A DNA stretch of 5,919 bases, from NCBI GenBank assembly GCA_016866735.1, contig VGLL01000062.1:1-5919 (forward strand). Direction: 5' to 3'. Below are positions 1-5,188 of the stretch, one piece after another. Below the pieces are notes generated by a model that was given only the letters and a program-made list of their open reading frames with translations, made no database searches and was not told where the DNA came from. Numbering within the stretch: position 1 is the first letter of the stretch; each line of letters starts with the position of its first letter. Made by a program: the position numbers and the translations under genes. This DNA is from Candidatus Shapirobacteria bacterium (GTDB lineage Bacteria; Patescibacteriota; Microgenomatia; VGLL01).

Positions 1-118
1 CTCCTTTTGTGCTTTGTGCCTACTTTTGGAAATCTCGCAAAAGAACTTAGTTATGACGCTCGGGACCCGCACGTATCATCTTCTTAGACTGTTTATATTT
101 TGAATTTTGACCTTACTG
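1..118. other. Non-coding left edge; possible ribosome binding site at 1-8
   Basis: No open frame of useful length is seen on either strand. On the minus strand the last bases read AAAAGGAG (complement of 1-8), a good ribosome binding site, so another minus-strand gene may begin just past the left edge. No tRNA or terminator is seen. Confidence 0.3.
97..110. repeat. 7-bp tandem duplication (ATTTTGA x2)
   Basis: ATTTTGA occurs twice in a row just downstream of the small Cys-rich gene. The period matches the CATT repeat inside transketolase C, and such AT-rich 7-bp units seem a local habit. Confidence 0.4.
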
Positions 119-598
119 TTAGTTCAGGAATAAGTGGAAGGGCATAGATGAATTCCTTAATAAAACATTTTCCTTCTGAGCATATTGGCGTTCGCACAAT
201 CTCATAATGTCTCTCTTGTCTCTTATATGATTCTGTTCCCATTTGGCAATCTTTATCGTTGCGGCATGATCGACAAGCAAAAAAAAGTTTGGTTTATAAG
301 AGCAACGAGAGATTTCCTCACGTATAAGACTCTTTTGAGTGACTGTCGGTATGGCCGCGAAATCAAAGGGTTGGGTATCACAATTTTTATCAAGCATTTT
401 ATAAAAGCAGTCACAATTTCTGTAATTAGGTAACTTATTGAGTCCTCCCGTAAAGAACGCTTCCCCCCCGAACCATCTGCCGCCAGTGCGCTCACATATA
501 GGCTTAAAATTGTAGTGTTGCAAGAAGAGACGTAGCGCCTCAAAACTCAATATCAAAAAAACTATTATAGCGACGGATACTTTGAAAACTTTTCTCAT
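119..598 (-). CDS. Hypothetical membrane-anchored Cys-rich small protein
   Basis: 159 residues; I do not recognise the family. The N-terminus is Met-Arg-Lys then a hydrophobic stretch at about 7-26 (VSVAIIVFLIL and onward), which fits a signal anchor or uncleaved signal peptide; no lipobox Cys is seen. The rest is likely outside the membrane. It has six Cys (35, 62, 64, 73, 99, 135), an even number that could form three disulfides, with CERTGGRWFGGE at 35-46 and NCDCF at 61-65. The C-x-x-TGG-x-W then CxC pattern resembles small secreted Patescibacteria proteins, from memory only. The C-terminal part is basic. The ATG at 598 is the only start, as TAA stops the frame at 629-631. It is set off by a 77-bp spacer with hairpins and seems AT-richer, so it may be its own unit. 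Confidence 0.65.
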   Translation of the reverse strand: MRKVFKVSVAIIVFLILSFEALRLFLQHYNFKPICERTGGRWFGGEAFFTGGLNKLPNYRNCDCFYKMLDKNCDTQPFDFAAIPTVTQKSLIREEISRCSYKPNFFLLVDHAATIKIAKWEQNHIRDKRDIMRLCERQYAQKENVLLRNSSMPFHLFLN

Positions 599-607
599 GG
601 GTATATA

Positions 608-627
608 TTTCTTCCACTTTCTTCCAC
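608..627. repeat. Perfect 10-bp tandem duplication upstream of the small Cys-rich gene
   Basis: TTTCTTCCAC occurs twice in a row (608-617, 618-627), GTGGAAGAAA on the coding strand. It lies 9 nt before the ATG at 598 and its purine-rich copies are the only ribosome-binding-like sequence there. A TATATA follows at once, so a -10 box is also possible. Confidence 0.6.
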
Positions 628-655
628 CTTAGAGGTGGAACGCTATTTACACCTC
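622..655. other. Two competing hairpins after transketolase C
   Basis: TTCCACCT (622-629) pairs perfectly with AGGTGGAA (633-640) around a 3-nt loop. The same middle segment, GAGGTG (632-637), can instead pair with CACCTC (650-655). The two stems exclude each other. No T-run follows on either strand, so a classic terminator is not supported. The site lies in the 77-bp spacer before the last gene and could act as an mRNA end or attenuator-like switch; function is inference. Confidence 0.45.
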
Positions 656-675
656 CGGTATTTTGCCCTTTTGCC

Positions 676-1611
676 TTAAGTTTTGGCCAAAAGTCGCCTG
701 ATTGTCTCGGCGATTCCTTTGCTGTCCAAATGATACTTTCCCAAAAGCTCTTCCCAGTTTCTTGCCGATTCACCAAAAACATCGGGAACACCCAGGATTT
801 TCAGAGGCAAAGGATACTCTTTGGCCAAAAGTTCCGCCACCGCCCCGCCCAATCCCCCAATGACCGAGTGATCTTCAACCGTCAAAACCTTACCGGTTTT
901 AGCCGCCGACCGCAGAATCGTTGTCTTATCCAGAGGTTTAACCGAATAACAGTTAATGAGCTCGACCCCAATTTGTCCAATTAGACTAATCGCCTTAATT
1001 ACCTCGGTAATAATCGGCCCGCAACTGACAATCGTCAACTCTTGGCCTTCTTGTAAAACTTCACTCCCGCCAATTTTACATTGTACATTCTGCATTCCAC
1101 ATTTAATTAGTGGCGTCTCCGGCCTGGCCAGGCGCAAATAAACCGGTCCCTTGTAACCGGCCGCGAGTTCAGTCAGAGCTTTCGCCCGGTCAAAATCCGC
1201 CGGTACGAGAATAACCATCCCGGGCAAAACCCGCATCAGGGCAATATCTTCGGTTCCTTCGTGGGAAGCGCCATATTCCGCAGTCATCAGGCCGGCGTGG
1301 GCGCCAACAATCTTCACATTTGCCCCCGAATAGCAAATGGAAATTCTGATTGTATTCCAGTTAATCGCCGGCGAAAAAGCGGCATAAGAAGCAAGAAAGA
1401 CCGTCTTGCCGGAAAGCGCCAAACCAGCCGCCACCCCGGCAAGATTCTGCTCGGCTACTCCCACTTCGATAAAGCGCTCCGGAAATTTTTCGGCAAAGGC
1501 CGAAAGCCTGATCGAATCTTTCAAGTCGGCGTCGACTACCACGATATCTTTATTTCTAGCCCCCAATTCGGCCAGGGCTTCGCCAAATCCATCTCGCACC
1601 GCTTTTGTCAT
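676..1611 (-). CDS. tkt: Transketolase, C-terminal subunit
   Basis: Second half of the split transketolase: the pyrimidine-binding domain plus the C-terminal domain, cytoplasmic, 311 residues. Seen: VVDADLKDS (25-33), IEVGVAEQNLAGVAAGLA (48-65) with the catalytic Glu54 that activates thiamine diphosphate, GAHAGLMTAEYGASHEGTED (103-122) with the substrate-side His residues, LPGMVILVPAD (129-139), GPVYLRLARPETP (155-167), YSVKPLD (222-228), VEDHSVIGGLGGAVAELL (245-262) and FGESA (279-283). This order fits transketolase-C; 1-deoxyxylulose-5-phosphate synthase is less likely because that enzyme is normally one long chain and the partner here is transketolase-like. Two short repeats are coded within loops (residues 169-180 and about 207-216). 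It ends with TAA and is the last gene of the sugar-phosphate run. Confidence 0.95.
   Translation of the reverse strand: MTKAVRDGFGEALAELGARNKDIVVVDADLKDSIRLSAFAEKFPERFIEVGVAEQNLAGVAAGLALSGKTVFLASYAAFSPAINWNTIRISICYSGANVKIVGAHAGLMTAEYGASHEGTEDIALMRVLPGMVILVPADFDRAKALTELAAGYKGPVYLRLARPETPLIKCGMQNVQCKIGGSEVLQEGQELTIVSCGPIITEVIKAISLIGQIGVELINCYSVKPLDKTTILRSAAKTGKVLTVEDHSVIGGLGGAVAELLAKEYPLPLKILGVPDVFGESARNWEELLGKYHLDSKGIAETIRRLLAKT
964..990. repeat. 9-bp imperfect repeat (x3) inside transketolase C
   Basis: On the coding strand the units are ATTAGTCTA, ATTGGACAA and ATTGGGGTC, giving Ile-Ser-Leu, Ile-Gly-Gln and Ile-Gly-Val. Same period as the transketolase N repeat, but more decayed. Confidence 0.4.
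1076..1103. repeat. 7-bp tandem repeat (NNNCATT x4) inside transketolase C
   Basis: TTACATT, GTACATT, CTGCATT and CCACATT follow each other without gaps. Since 7 is not a multiple of 3, the frame rotates and the repeat is hidden in the protein (CGMQNVQCKIGG). It lies in the loop between RPETPLI and EVLQEG, where family members vary, and adds about two residues. Confidence 0.7.
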
Positions 1612-2429
1612 TTCATTTCCTCCAGGGCTTTTTCCAGTTCCTCTTTATTGGGCGCTTTCGAATGCCACGCATAATTTCTCTCCATAAAGGAAACCCCTTT
1701 GCCAAAAATCGTCCGGGCGATAACCGCCTTTGGTTTACCCCTGATTTCCCTGATTCCCCCAATTTCCCTGATCAACCCCCCCGTGTCGTGTCCGTCAACC
1801 TCAACTGCCTCCCAACCAAAACTCCGATATTTTGCCGCCAAATCCCCTAAGGGCATAATCTGGTCAGTCGTGCCGTCAATCTGAATTCCGTTTTTGTCGA
1901 TAATGGCAATTAAATTATCCAGCTTATACTTCGCTGCGAGCATCACCGCCTCCCAGGTCTGCCCCTCGTCTTGATCGCCATCACTTAATAAGCAAAACAC
2001 CTGCCAGCTCGCGTTATCCATCTTGCCAGCCAAGGCCATCCCTACCGCTTGGGAAAGCCCCTGGCCTAATGCCCCGGAGGAAGTTTCTATCCCTGGCAAA
2101 GAGAGATTATGGGGATGAGCTTGTAGGGCAGAACCTAAGGCAGCATAGGTAGATAAATCATCTTTTGGAAAATAGCCCGCTTTCGCCAGGACCGCGTAGA
2201 GAGCCGGGCAATAGTGGCCAGCCGAGAGCACGAACCGATCGCGGTCCGGCCAATTAGGCTTTTTGGGGTCGTATCGCAGAACTCCGCCGAAATAAAGAGC
2301 GACGAGAATATCGGTTGAGGAAAGACTGCCGCCGGGATGGCCCGACCCTGCCTCATAGATCATCGTAATTGCATCTTTCCTTACCTGTCTGGCAATTTTC
2401 TCTAACTCAGTAGGGGCTTTTATCGGCAT
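1608..2429 (-). CDS. tkt: Transketolase, N-terminal subunit (thiamine-diphosphate-binding half)
   Basis: With the next gene it forms a transketolase moving two-carbon units between sugar phosphates, linking pentoses to fructose-6-phosphate and glyceraldehyde-3-phosphate; needs thiamine diphosphate and Mg. The 273-residue product has GSGHPGGSLSS (28-38), SAGHYCPALYA (69-79), TSSGALGQGLS (116-126), the diphosphate/Mg motif SDGDQDEGQTWEA (149-161) with DKNG (178-181), and the closing YAWHSKAPN (253-261). This is the full Pyr/PP-type first domain; the second half is the separate next gene, as in many archaea and some bacteria. Residues 219-231, normally a mixed helix before GKP, are IREIGG/IREIRG, coded by 9-bp repeats. 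The ATG at 2429 is chosen for its GGAGG and the family start; the stop TGA overlaps the next ATG (ATGA). Confidence 0.95.
   Translation of the reverse strand: MPIKAPTELEKIARQVRKDAITMIYEAGSGHPGGSLSSTDILVALYFGGVLRYDPKKPNWPDRDRFVLSAGHYCPALYAVLAKAGYFPKDDLSTYAALGSALQAHPHNLSLPGIETSSGALGQGLSQAVGMALAGKMDNASWQVFCLLSDGDQDEGQTWEAVMLAAKYKLDNLIAIIDKNGIQIDGTTDQIMPLGDLAAKYRSFGWEAVEVDGHDTGGLIREIGGIREIRGKPKAVIARTIFGKGVSFMERNYAWHSKAPNKEELEKALEEMK
1619..1623 (-). promoter_or_regulatory. Ribosome binding site for transketolase C-half
   Basis: GGAGG on the minus strand, 7 nt before the ATG at 1611 and inside the last codons of the N-half gene. With the ATGA stop-start overlap it implies coupled translation, which would keep the two halves in equal amounts. 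Confidence 0.8.
1738..1782 (-). repeat. 9-bp tandem repeat inside transketolase N (G-quadruplex type)
   Basis: Plus-strand units CCCTGATTT (1739-1747), CCCTGATTC (1748-1756), CCCCAATTT (1757-1765) and CCCTGATCA (1766-1774) follow each other with no gap. On the coding strand there are five G-runs of 3-7 (complement of 1738-1741, 1748-1750, 1756-1760, 1766-1768, 1776-1782) with loops of 6, 5, 5 and 7 nt. This meets the G3N1-7 quadruplex rule in the mRNA. The unit length keeps frame, coding for Ile-x-x triplets. Confidence 0.75.
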
Positions 2430-2961
2430 TTTTAATTGCCTCCAAAGCAGCTCGCGGGCTGTTAACAATTGTATAGACACGAAGTTCCTCCTCGCGCAGC
2501 AGCATGTTTTCGGCGATACTTTCAATAATGTCATACCAAAAATCACCGTAAAAGATCAACGGCTTATGGCGGCCAAAGTAAATCCTCGCCAGGCCCCAAG
2601 CCATACCAAATTCGGAAATTGTCCCCGTTGCCCCGTTAAAAAAGATAAAAGCATCGCCCATCTTAATCAGGGTCAGCGTTCTCTCTAAATAATTAGCGCA
2701 GGTTATTTCCTCATCGATGGGATTAGCCGCATCTTTACCTTCAAAGTGGGTTGCATCTTGCGGATAATAGGTCACGCCGATTGCCTTTCCGCCGCCCTCT
2801 TTAGCTCCTTCCGAAGACGCCCGCATTACTCCCGGACCGCCGCCATTAACAATCACATAGCCATTACTGGCCAAAAGCTCGGCGGTCTTGAAAGCGTCCT
2901 GATAGAGCGGCTCTCCTCTATTTGCTTCCGAAAAACCGAAAATGCTGACATTTTTAATCAT
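2407..2961 (-). CDS. LOG-family (SLOG/Rossmann) nucleotide-binding protein, degenerate motif
   Basis: 184 residues. The N-terminal VSIFGFSEA strand-loop, then GYVIVNGGGPGVMRASSEGA (35-54) with the nucleotide-binding GGGPGVM, then ANYLERTLTLIKMGDAFIFF (89-108) and NGATGTISE (109-117), follow the plan of the LOG/TIGR00730 family. Active LOG enzymes release cytokinin bases from nucleoside monophosphates and need PGGxGTxxE plus an Arg before it. Here Arg94 and Glu117 remain but PGG is NGA. It may therefore act on another nucleotide or nucleoside phosphate, or only bind one. It starts 1 bp after the gap stop and overlaps the transketolase N-half by 23 bp, so it is translated as part of the sugar-phosphate operon. 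Ribose-5-phosphate is the expected side product of LOG chemistry and would feed RpiB and transketolase; that link is inference. Confidence 0.85.
   Translation of the reverse strand: MIKNVSIFGFSEANRGEPLYQDAFKTAELLASNGYVIVNGGGPGVMRASSEGAKEGGGKAIGVTYYPQDATHFEGKDAANPIDEEITCANYLERTLTLIKMGDAFIFFNGATGTISEFGMAWGLARIYFGRHKPLIFYGDFWYDIIESIAENMLLREEELRVYTIVNSPRAALEAIKNADKSPY
2439..2443 (-). promoter_or_regulatory. Ribosome binding site deciding the transketolase N-half start
   Basis: A GGAGG on the minus strand lies 9 nt before the ATG at 2429, inside the 3' end of the LOG gene. It fixes the start at 2429 rather than the longer open frame up to 2546. Confidence 0.8.
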
Positions 2962-2962
2962 T

Positions 2963-3991
2963 TTACTTCTGACTCATAAGTATCGCCATCTCAATCAGGC
3001 GGCAGGAGTAAGCCCACTCATTGTCGTACCAGGCGCCGATTTTGACCAAATCCTCTCTGACAACCTCCGTGAGGGCGCTGTCAACAATACTCGAGGCAGA
3101 ATTGCCAATTATATCCGAGGAAACGAGCGGTTCATAGGAAACTTCCAAAATCCCTTTCATCGCCCCATTGGCGGCATCTTCAAACAATCGATTAAGCCGA
3201 TCAATCGTGGTTTTCGTTTTCAGTCTAAAGGTAAAGTCGGAAAAAGAACCGCAAGCAACCGGCACCCGAATCGCCGCCCCAGAAAAGCGACCCTCAAGCT
3301 TCGGAAATACGGCAATAATGGATTCGGCCGCGCCGGTAGAAGTCGGCACGATGTTAATGGCCGCCGCCCTAGCTCTTCTTAAATCCTTGTGAGATCCGTC
3401 AACTAGTTCCTGGTCAGACGTATAGGCGTGAATTGTCGTCATCGCCGCTTCGTCAATCTCAAAATAATCCTGCATCAGTTTAACAATTGGGGCGGCACAG
3501 TTCGTTGTACAGGAGGCGTTACTGACTAAATCCTCACCCTTATAAGAATCGCTATTAACGCCCATAATATAAATAGGGACTTCTTTGCCCTTTGGCGGCG
3601 CCGCAATGATAACTTTTCCTGCTCCCGATTTTAAGTGTTTAGTGGCGCTTTCTTTATCGCGGAAAAAACTGGTTATTTCTAGTACTACGTCTGGAGAATA
3701 CGTGTTCCAGGGGATCTTTGCCGGGTCCTTTTCTGCCAAAATTGGGTACTCTTTTTCCCCTACCTTAATTCGTCCAATTTCCGCTGCCCTTTTCGGCGGC
3801 ACGACGCCAACTTCTTTACTAAATCGCCCATAAACCGAATCGTATTTCAAAAGATGCGCCCAACCACTTGCCTCCATCGAGCCGGAGGTGTTTATCGCCA
3901 CTATCTCCACCTCTTGGTCATGTCTCGTAAGAGCCGCCCTAAAAGCCGCCCTTCCTGTTCTCCCAAAACCGTTAATTGCTATTCTTACCAT
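2963..3991 (-). CDS. gap: Glyceraldehyde-3-phosphate dehydrogenase, NADP-type cofactor signature
   Basis: Oxidises and phosphorylates glyceraldehyde-3-phosphate to 1,3-bisphosphoglycerate; cytoplasmic, just before PGK in the pathway. It has 342 residues, near the family norm. Seen: the Rossmann start INGFGRTGR (6-14), SNASCTTNCAAP (157-168) with catalytic Cys161, the partner His188 in IHAYTSDQ, DLRRARAAA (203-211), PTSTGAAES (216-224; usually GAAK), the phosphate-binding Arg242 in RVP, and WYDNEWAYS (321-329). At the end of beta strand 2 the NAD-selecting Asp32 of standard GAPDH is Thr35 (AINTSGSME), with a slightly longer loop. The Pro188 position is Ser200 (DGSHKDLRRAR). Bacillus GapB lacks the Asp and plant chloroplast GAPDH has Ser at 188, so NADP or dual use is likely. 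Starts ATG at 3991 with only a weak GGTGA upstream; stops 1 bp before the LOG gene. Confidence 0.96.
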   Translation of the reverse strand: MVRIAINGFGRTGRAAFRAALTRHDQEVEIVAINTSGSMEASGWAHLLKYDSVYGRFSKEVGVVPPKRAAEIGRIKVGEKEYPILAEKDPAKIPWNTYSPDVVLEITSFFRDKESATKHLKSGAGKVIIAAPPKGKEVPIYIMGVNSDSYKGEDLVSNASCTTNCAAPIVKLMQDYFEIDEAAMTTIHAYTSDQELVDGSHKDLRRARAAAINIVPTSTGAAESIIAVFPKLEGRFSGAAIRVPVACGSFSDFTFRLKTKTTIDRLNRLFEDAANGAMKGILEVSYEPLVSSDIIGNSASSIVDSALTEVVREDLVKIGAWYDNEWAYSCRLIEMAILMSQK

Positions 3992-4014
3992 AAATCACCA
4001 ATTTAACTAAATAC

Positions 4015-4029
4015 ATTCGTTTCTATTCG
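4015..4029. repeat. Two ATTCG copies at the pgk 3' end
   Basis: ATTCG at 4015-4019 and 4025-4029, 10 bp apart, straddle the pgk stop codon. They match the motif and spacing seen at the other end of pgk. Confidence 0.5.
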
Positions 4030-5180
4030 CGAAGCGCGGCAAGACCTGGAAGGTCGCCCCGCGCTAAAAACTCCAGCATTGCTCCTCCGCCGCTCGAGAT
4101 CCAGTCAAATTTCTCTCTTAACCCTAATCGGTCTATTACCACCTCGGTATCCCCCCCGCCGGCAATTTTTAAGGCTCGCGAATTCGTAATTGCTTCCGCT
4201 ATAATTCTCGTTCCCTCTAAATCCCGTTCGTCCTCGTAAACTCCCATCGGCCCGTTCCAAACGACTGTCCCCGCTTTTTCGATAAGCGCCGCTAGTCTCT
4301 TTGCTGACTCTACTGTAATATCCCGACCGTCAGAAGTCAAGCGTGCCAAGACATTCTGAGTGTCTTGCCCTCCGAAGCCCTCCAATTCGGAGGGGCGAAG
4401 GAGGGCCTTCTTAACTAGTCCCCCGCCGATAAGGATGAAATCGGCCCGCTTCGCCGAAGTCGAATCGAGGCGAGCCCGCTTGGTAAATTTGGGCACATAG
4501 GCGAGCTTATCTTCCTTCGCCCCGCCAATCACTACCACGACCGGCTTTCGCGGATTCTCTAAAACTTTAGAAAGCATCTCAATCTCTTTGAGCAAATGGA
4601 ACCCCGCCGCGTGAGGCAAAAATTGCGGCACGCCGACAAATGAAGCGTGCTGCCGATGCGAAGTGCTGAAACATTCATTAACATAAAAATCGGCTAAAGA
4701 AGCAAGTTTTTTGGCAAATTCCCGATCATTATTCTCTTCTCCGGGATAAAATCTTAAGTTCTCTATAAGAATCACTTTTCCGTCATCTTCGGATATACTA
4801 AGGCTGCCTTCGGTGATTGCGCCCGGAAAATAGCTGGTAGTTTCCCCAAAAATTGGTGAAAGCAACGGCCAAATAGAAAAAGTGGAAATTCCCCCATCGT
4901 CCTTGGGCCTACCGATGTGGCCGGCAAGAATTATATAGGCAACGCCGGACTTTAAAAGGAAATCTATCGTTGGCTTCATTAGCCTTAACCGCGTATCATC
5001 CGCAACGTAAAAATTTTTCTTTGAAAAATTTAACGTTGCTGGAGCGTTAAATTCGCTAGCCGAATTTTTACGCTCTGCCACCTCGTAATTTTTGATTTCT
5101 TTAAGGGGTACGTCAAGATCTCCGCGAACAAAAACTCTCTTTCCTTTTAAATCAAATTCATCTAATCTCGGCAGCTTCAT
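4023..5180 (-). CDS. pgk: Phosphoglycerate kinase, compact core with in-frame palindromic insertions
   Basis: Transfers phosphate from 1,3-bisphosphoglycerate to ADP, giving 3-phosphoglycerate and ATP; cytoplasmic. Using the ATG at 5180 gives 385 residues; a TTG at 5189 would add three. Family motifs in order: RVFVRGDLDVPL (15-26, the usual Asn of the D-x-N pair is Asp), DDTRLR (61-66), GHIGRP (87-92), ENLRFYPGEE (140-149), HRQHAS (175-180), GGAKEDK (219-225, one residue shorter than the usual GGAKxSDK), WNGPMGV (308-314), GGGDT (341-345) and SGGGAMLEF (363-371). Two stretches are extra: about residues 36-60 just before DDTR, and 237-246 after GGAKEDK. By contrast, the stretch after IGGG (251-254) is some 35-40 residues shorter than in standard PGKs. 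The kinase motifs survive, so the enzyme is probably active. It ends with TAG, 31 bp before gap. Confidence 0.95.
   Translation of the reverse strand: MKLPRLDEFDLKGKRVFVRGDLDVPLKEIKNYEVAERKNSASEFNAPATLNFSKKNFYVADDTRLRLMKPTIDFLLKSGVAYIILAGHIGRPKDDGGISTFSIWPLLSPIFGETTSYFPGAITEGSLSISEDDGKVILIENLRFYPGEENNDREFAKKLASLADFYVNECFSTSHRQHASFVGVPQFLPHAAGFHLLKEIEMLSKVLENPRKPVVVVIGGAKEDKLAYVPKFTKRARLDSTSAKRADFILIGGGLVKKALLRPSELEGFGGQDTQNVLARLTSDGRDITVESAKRLAALIEKAGTVVWNGPMGVYEDERDLEGTRIIAEAITNSRALKIAGGGDTEVVIDRLGLREKFDWISSGGGAMLEFLARGDLPGLAALRE
4367..4406. repeat. GC-rich palindrome inside pgk
   Basis: CCCTCCGAA (4368-4376) and TTCGGAGGG (4386-4394) form a perfect 9-bp stem with a 9-nt loop. A second pairing is possible between GCCCTCC (4367-4373) and GGAGGGC (4400-4406), with CCCTCC (4378-4383) against GGAGGG (4389-4394) inside. 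It codes for about residues 258-272 (roughly ALLRPSELEGFGG), within the segment that is shorter than in standard PGKs. Confidence 0.6.
4444..4481. repeat. 30-bp in-frame insertion bounded by 8-bp direct repeats in pgk
   Basis: GCCCGCTT occurs at 4444-4451 and again at 4474-4481, exactly 30 bp apart. On the protein, Lys-Arg-Ala occurs at 234-236 and 244-246 with RLDSTSA between. Removing one 30-bp unit leaves TKRADFILIGGG, which has the normal spacing from GGAK to GGG in PGKs. The 22 bp between the repeats contain short palindromes (TCGAATCGA, and CTTCGCCGAAG across the border). The layout looks like a tiny insertion with an 8-bp target-site duplication. Confidence 0.65.
5002..5075. repeat. 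Nested palindrome forming an in-frame insertion in pgk
   Basis: Four arms are seen. Neighbouring arms pair into two hairpins: 5002-5019 with 5023-5039 (loop TTT, one small internal loop), and 5042-5055 with 5061-5075 (loop CTAGC). Arms also pair in the other register without mismatch: CGTAAAAATT (5006-5015) with AATTTTTACG (5063-5072), and AATTTAACG (5027-5035) with CGTTAAATT (5045-5053). The element codes for about residues 36-60 of PGK, Asn/Ser/Ala/Lys-rich, placed between VPLKEIKNY and DDTR, where other PGKs have only a short turn. A related GTAATTTTT at 5085-5093 mirrors GTAAAAATTTTT at 5007-5018 and may mark the other border. This is an RPE-like arrangement (Rickettsia palindromic elements also sit in frame), by analogy only. 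Confidence 0.7.
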
Positions 5181-5188
5181 CTTTGCCA

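Noticed and set aside
185..433. Plus-strand frame of 82 codons opposite the Cys-rich gene
   Set aside because: The minus-strand frame is longer, with a coherent signal anchor and Cys pattern; the plus-strand product has neither.
998..1011. ATTACC/GGTAAT short inverted repeat in transketolase C
   Set aside because: A 6-bp stem with a 2-nt loop is expected by chance and does not match the other elements.
1261..1850. Plus-strand open frames opposite the transketolase genes
   Set aside because: They are shadows of well-conserved minus-strand genes; no ribosome binding sites or domain motifs.
2430..2546. Upstream extension of the transketolase N frame to a start at 2546
   Set aside because: It would overlap the LOG gene by about 140 bp with no homology to transketolase, whereas the ATG at 2429 has GGAGG 9 nt upstream and matches the family N-terminus.
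2942..3382. Plus-strand open frame of 146 codons opposite gap
   Set aside because: It is antisense to conserved GAPDH codons and its product is basic, low in family features and unlike any domain I know.
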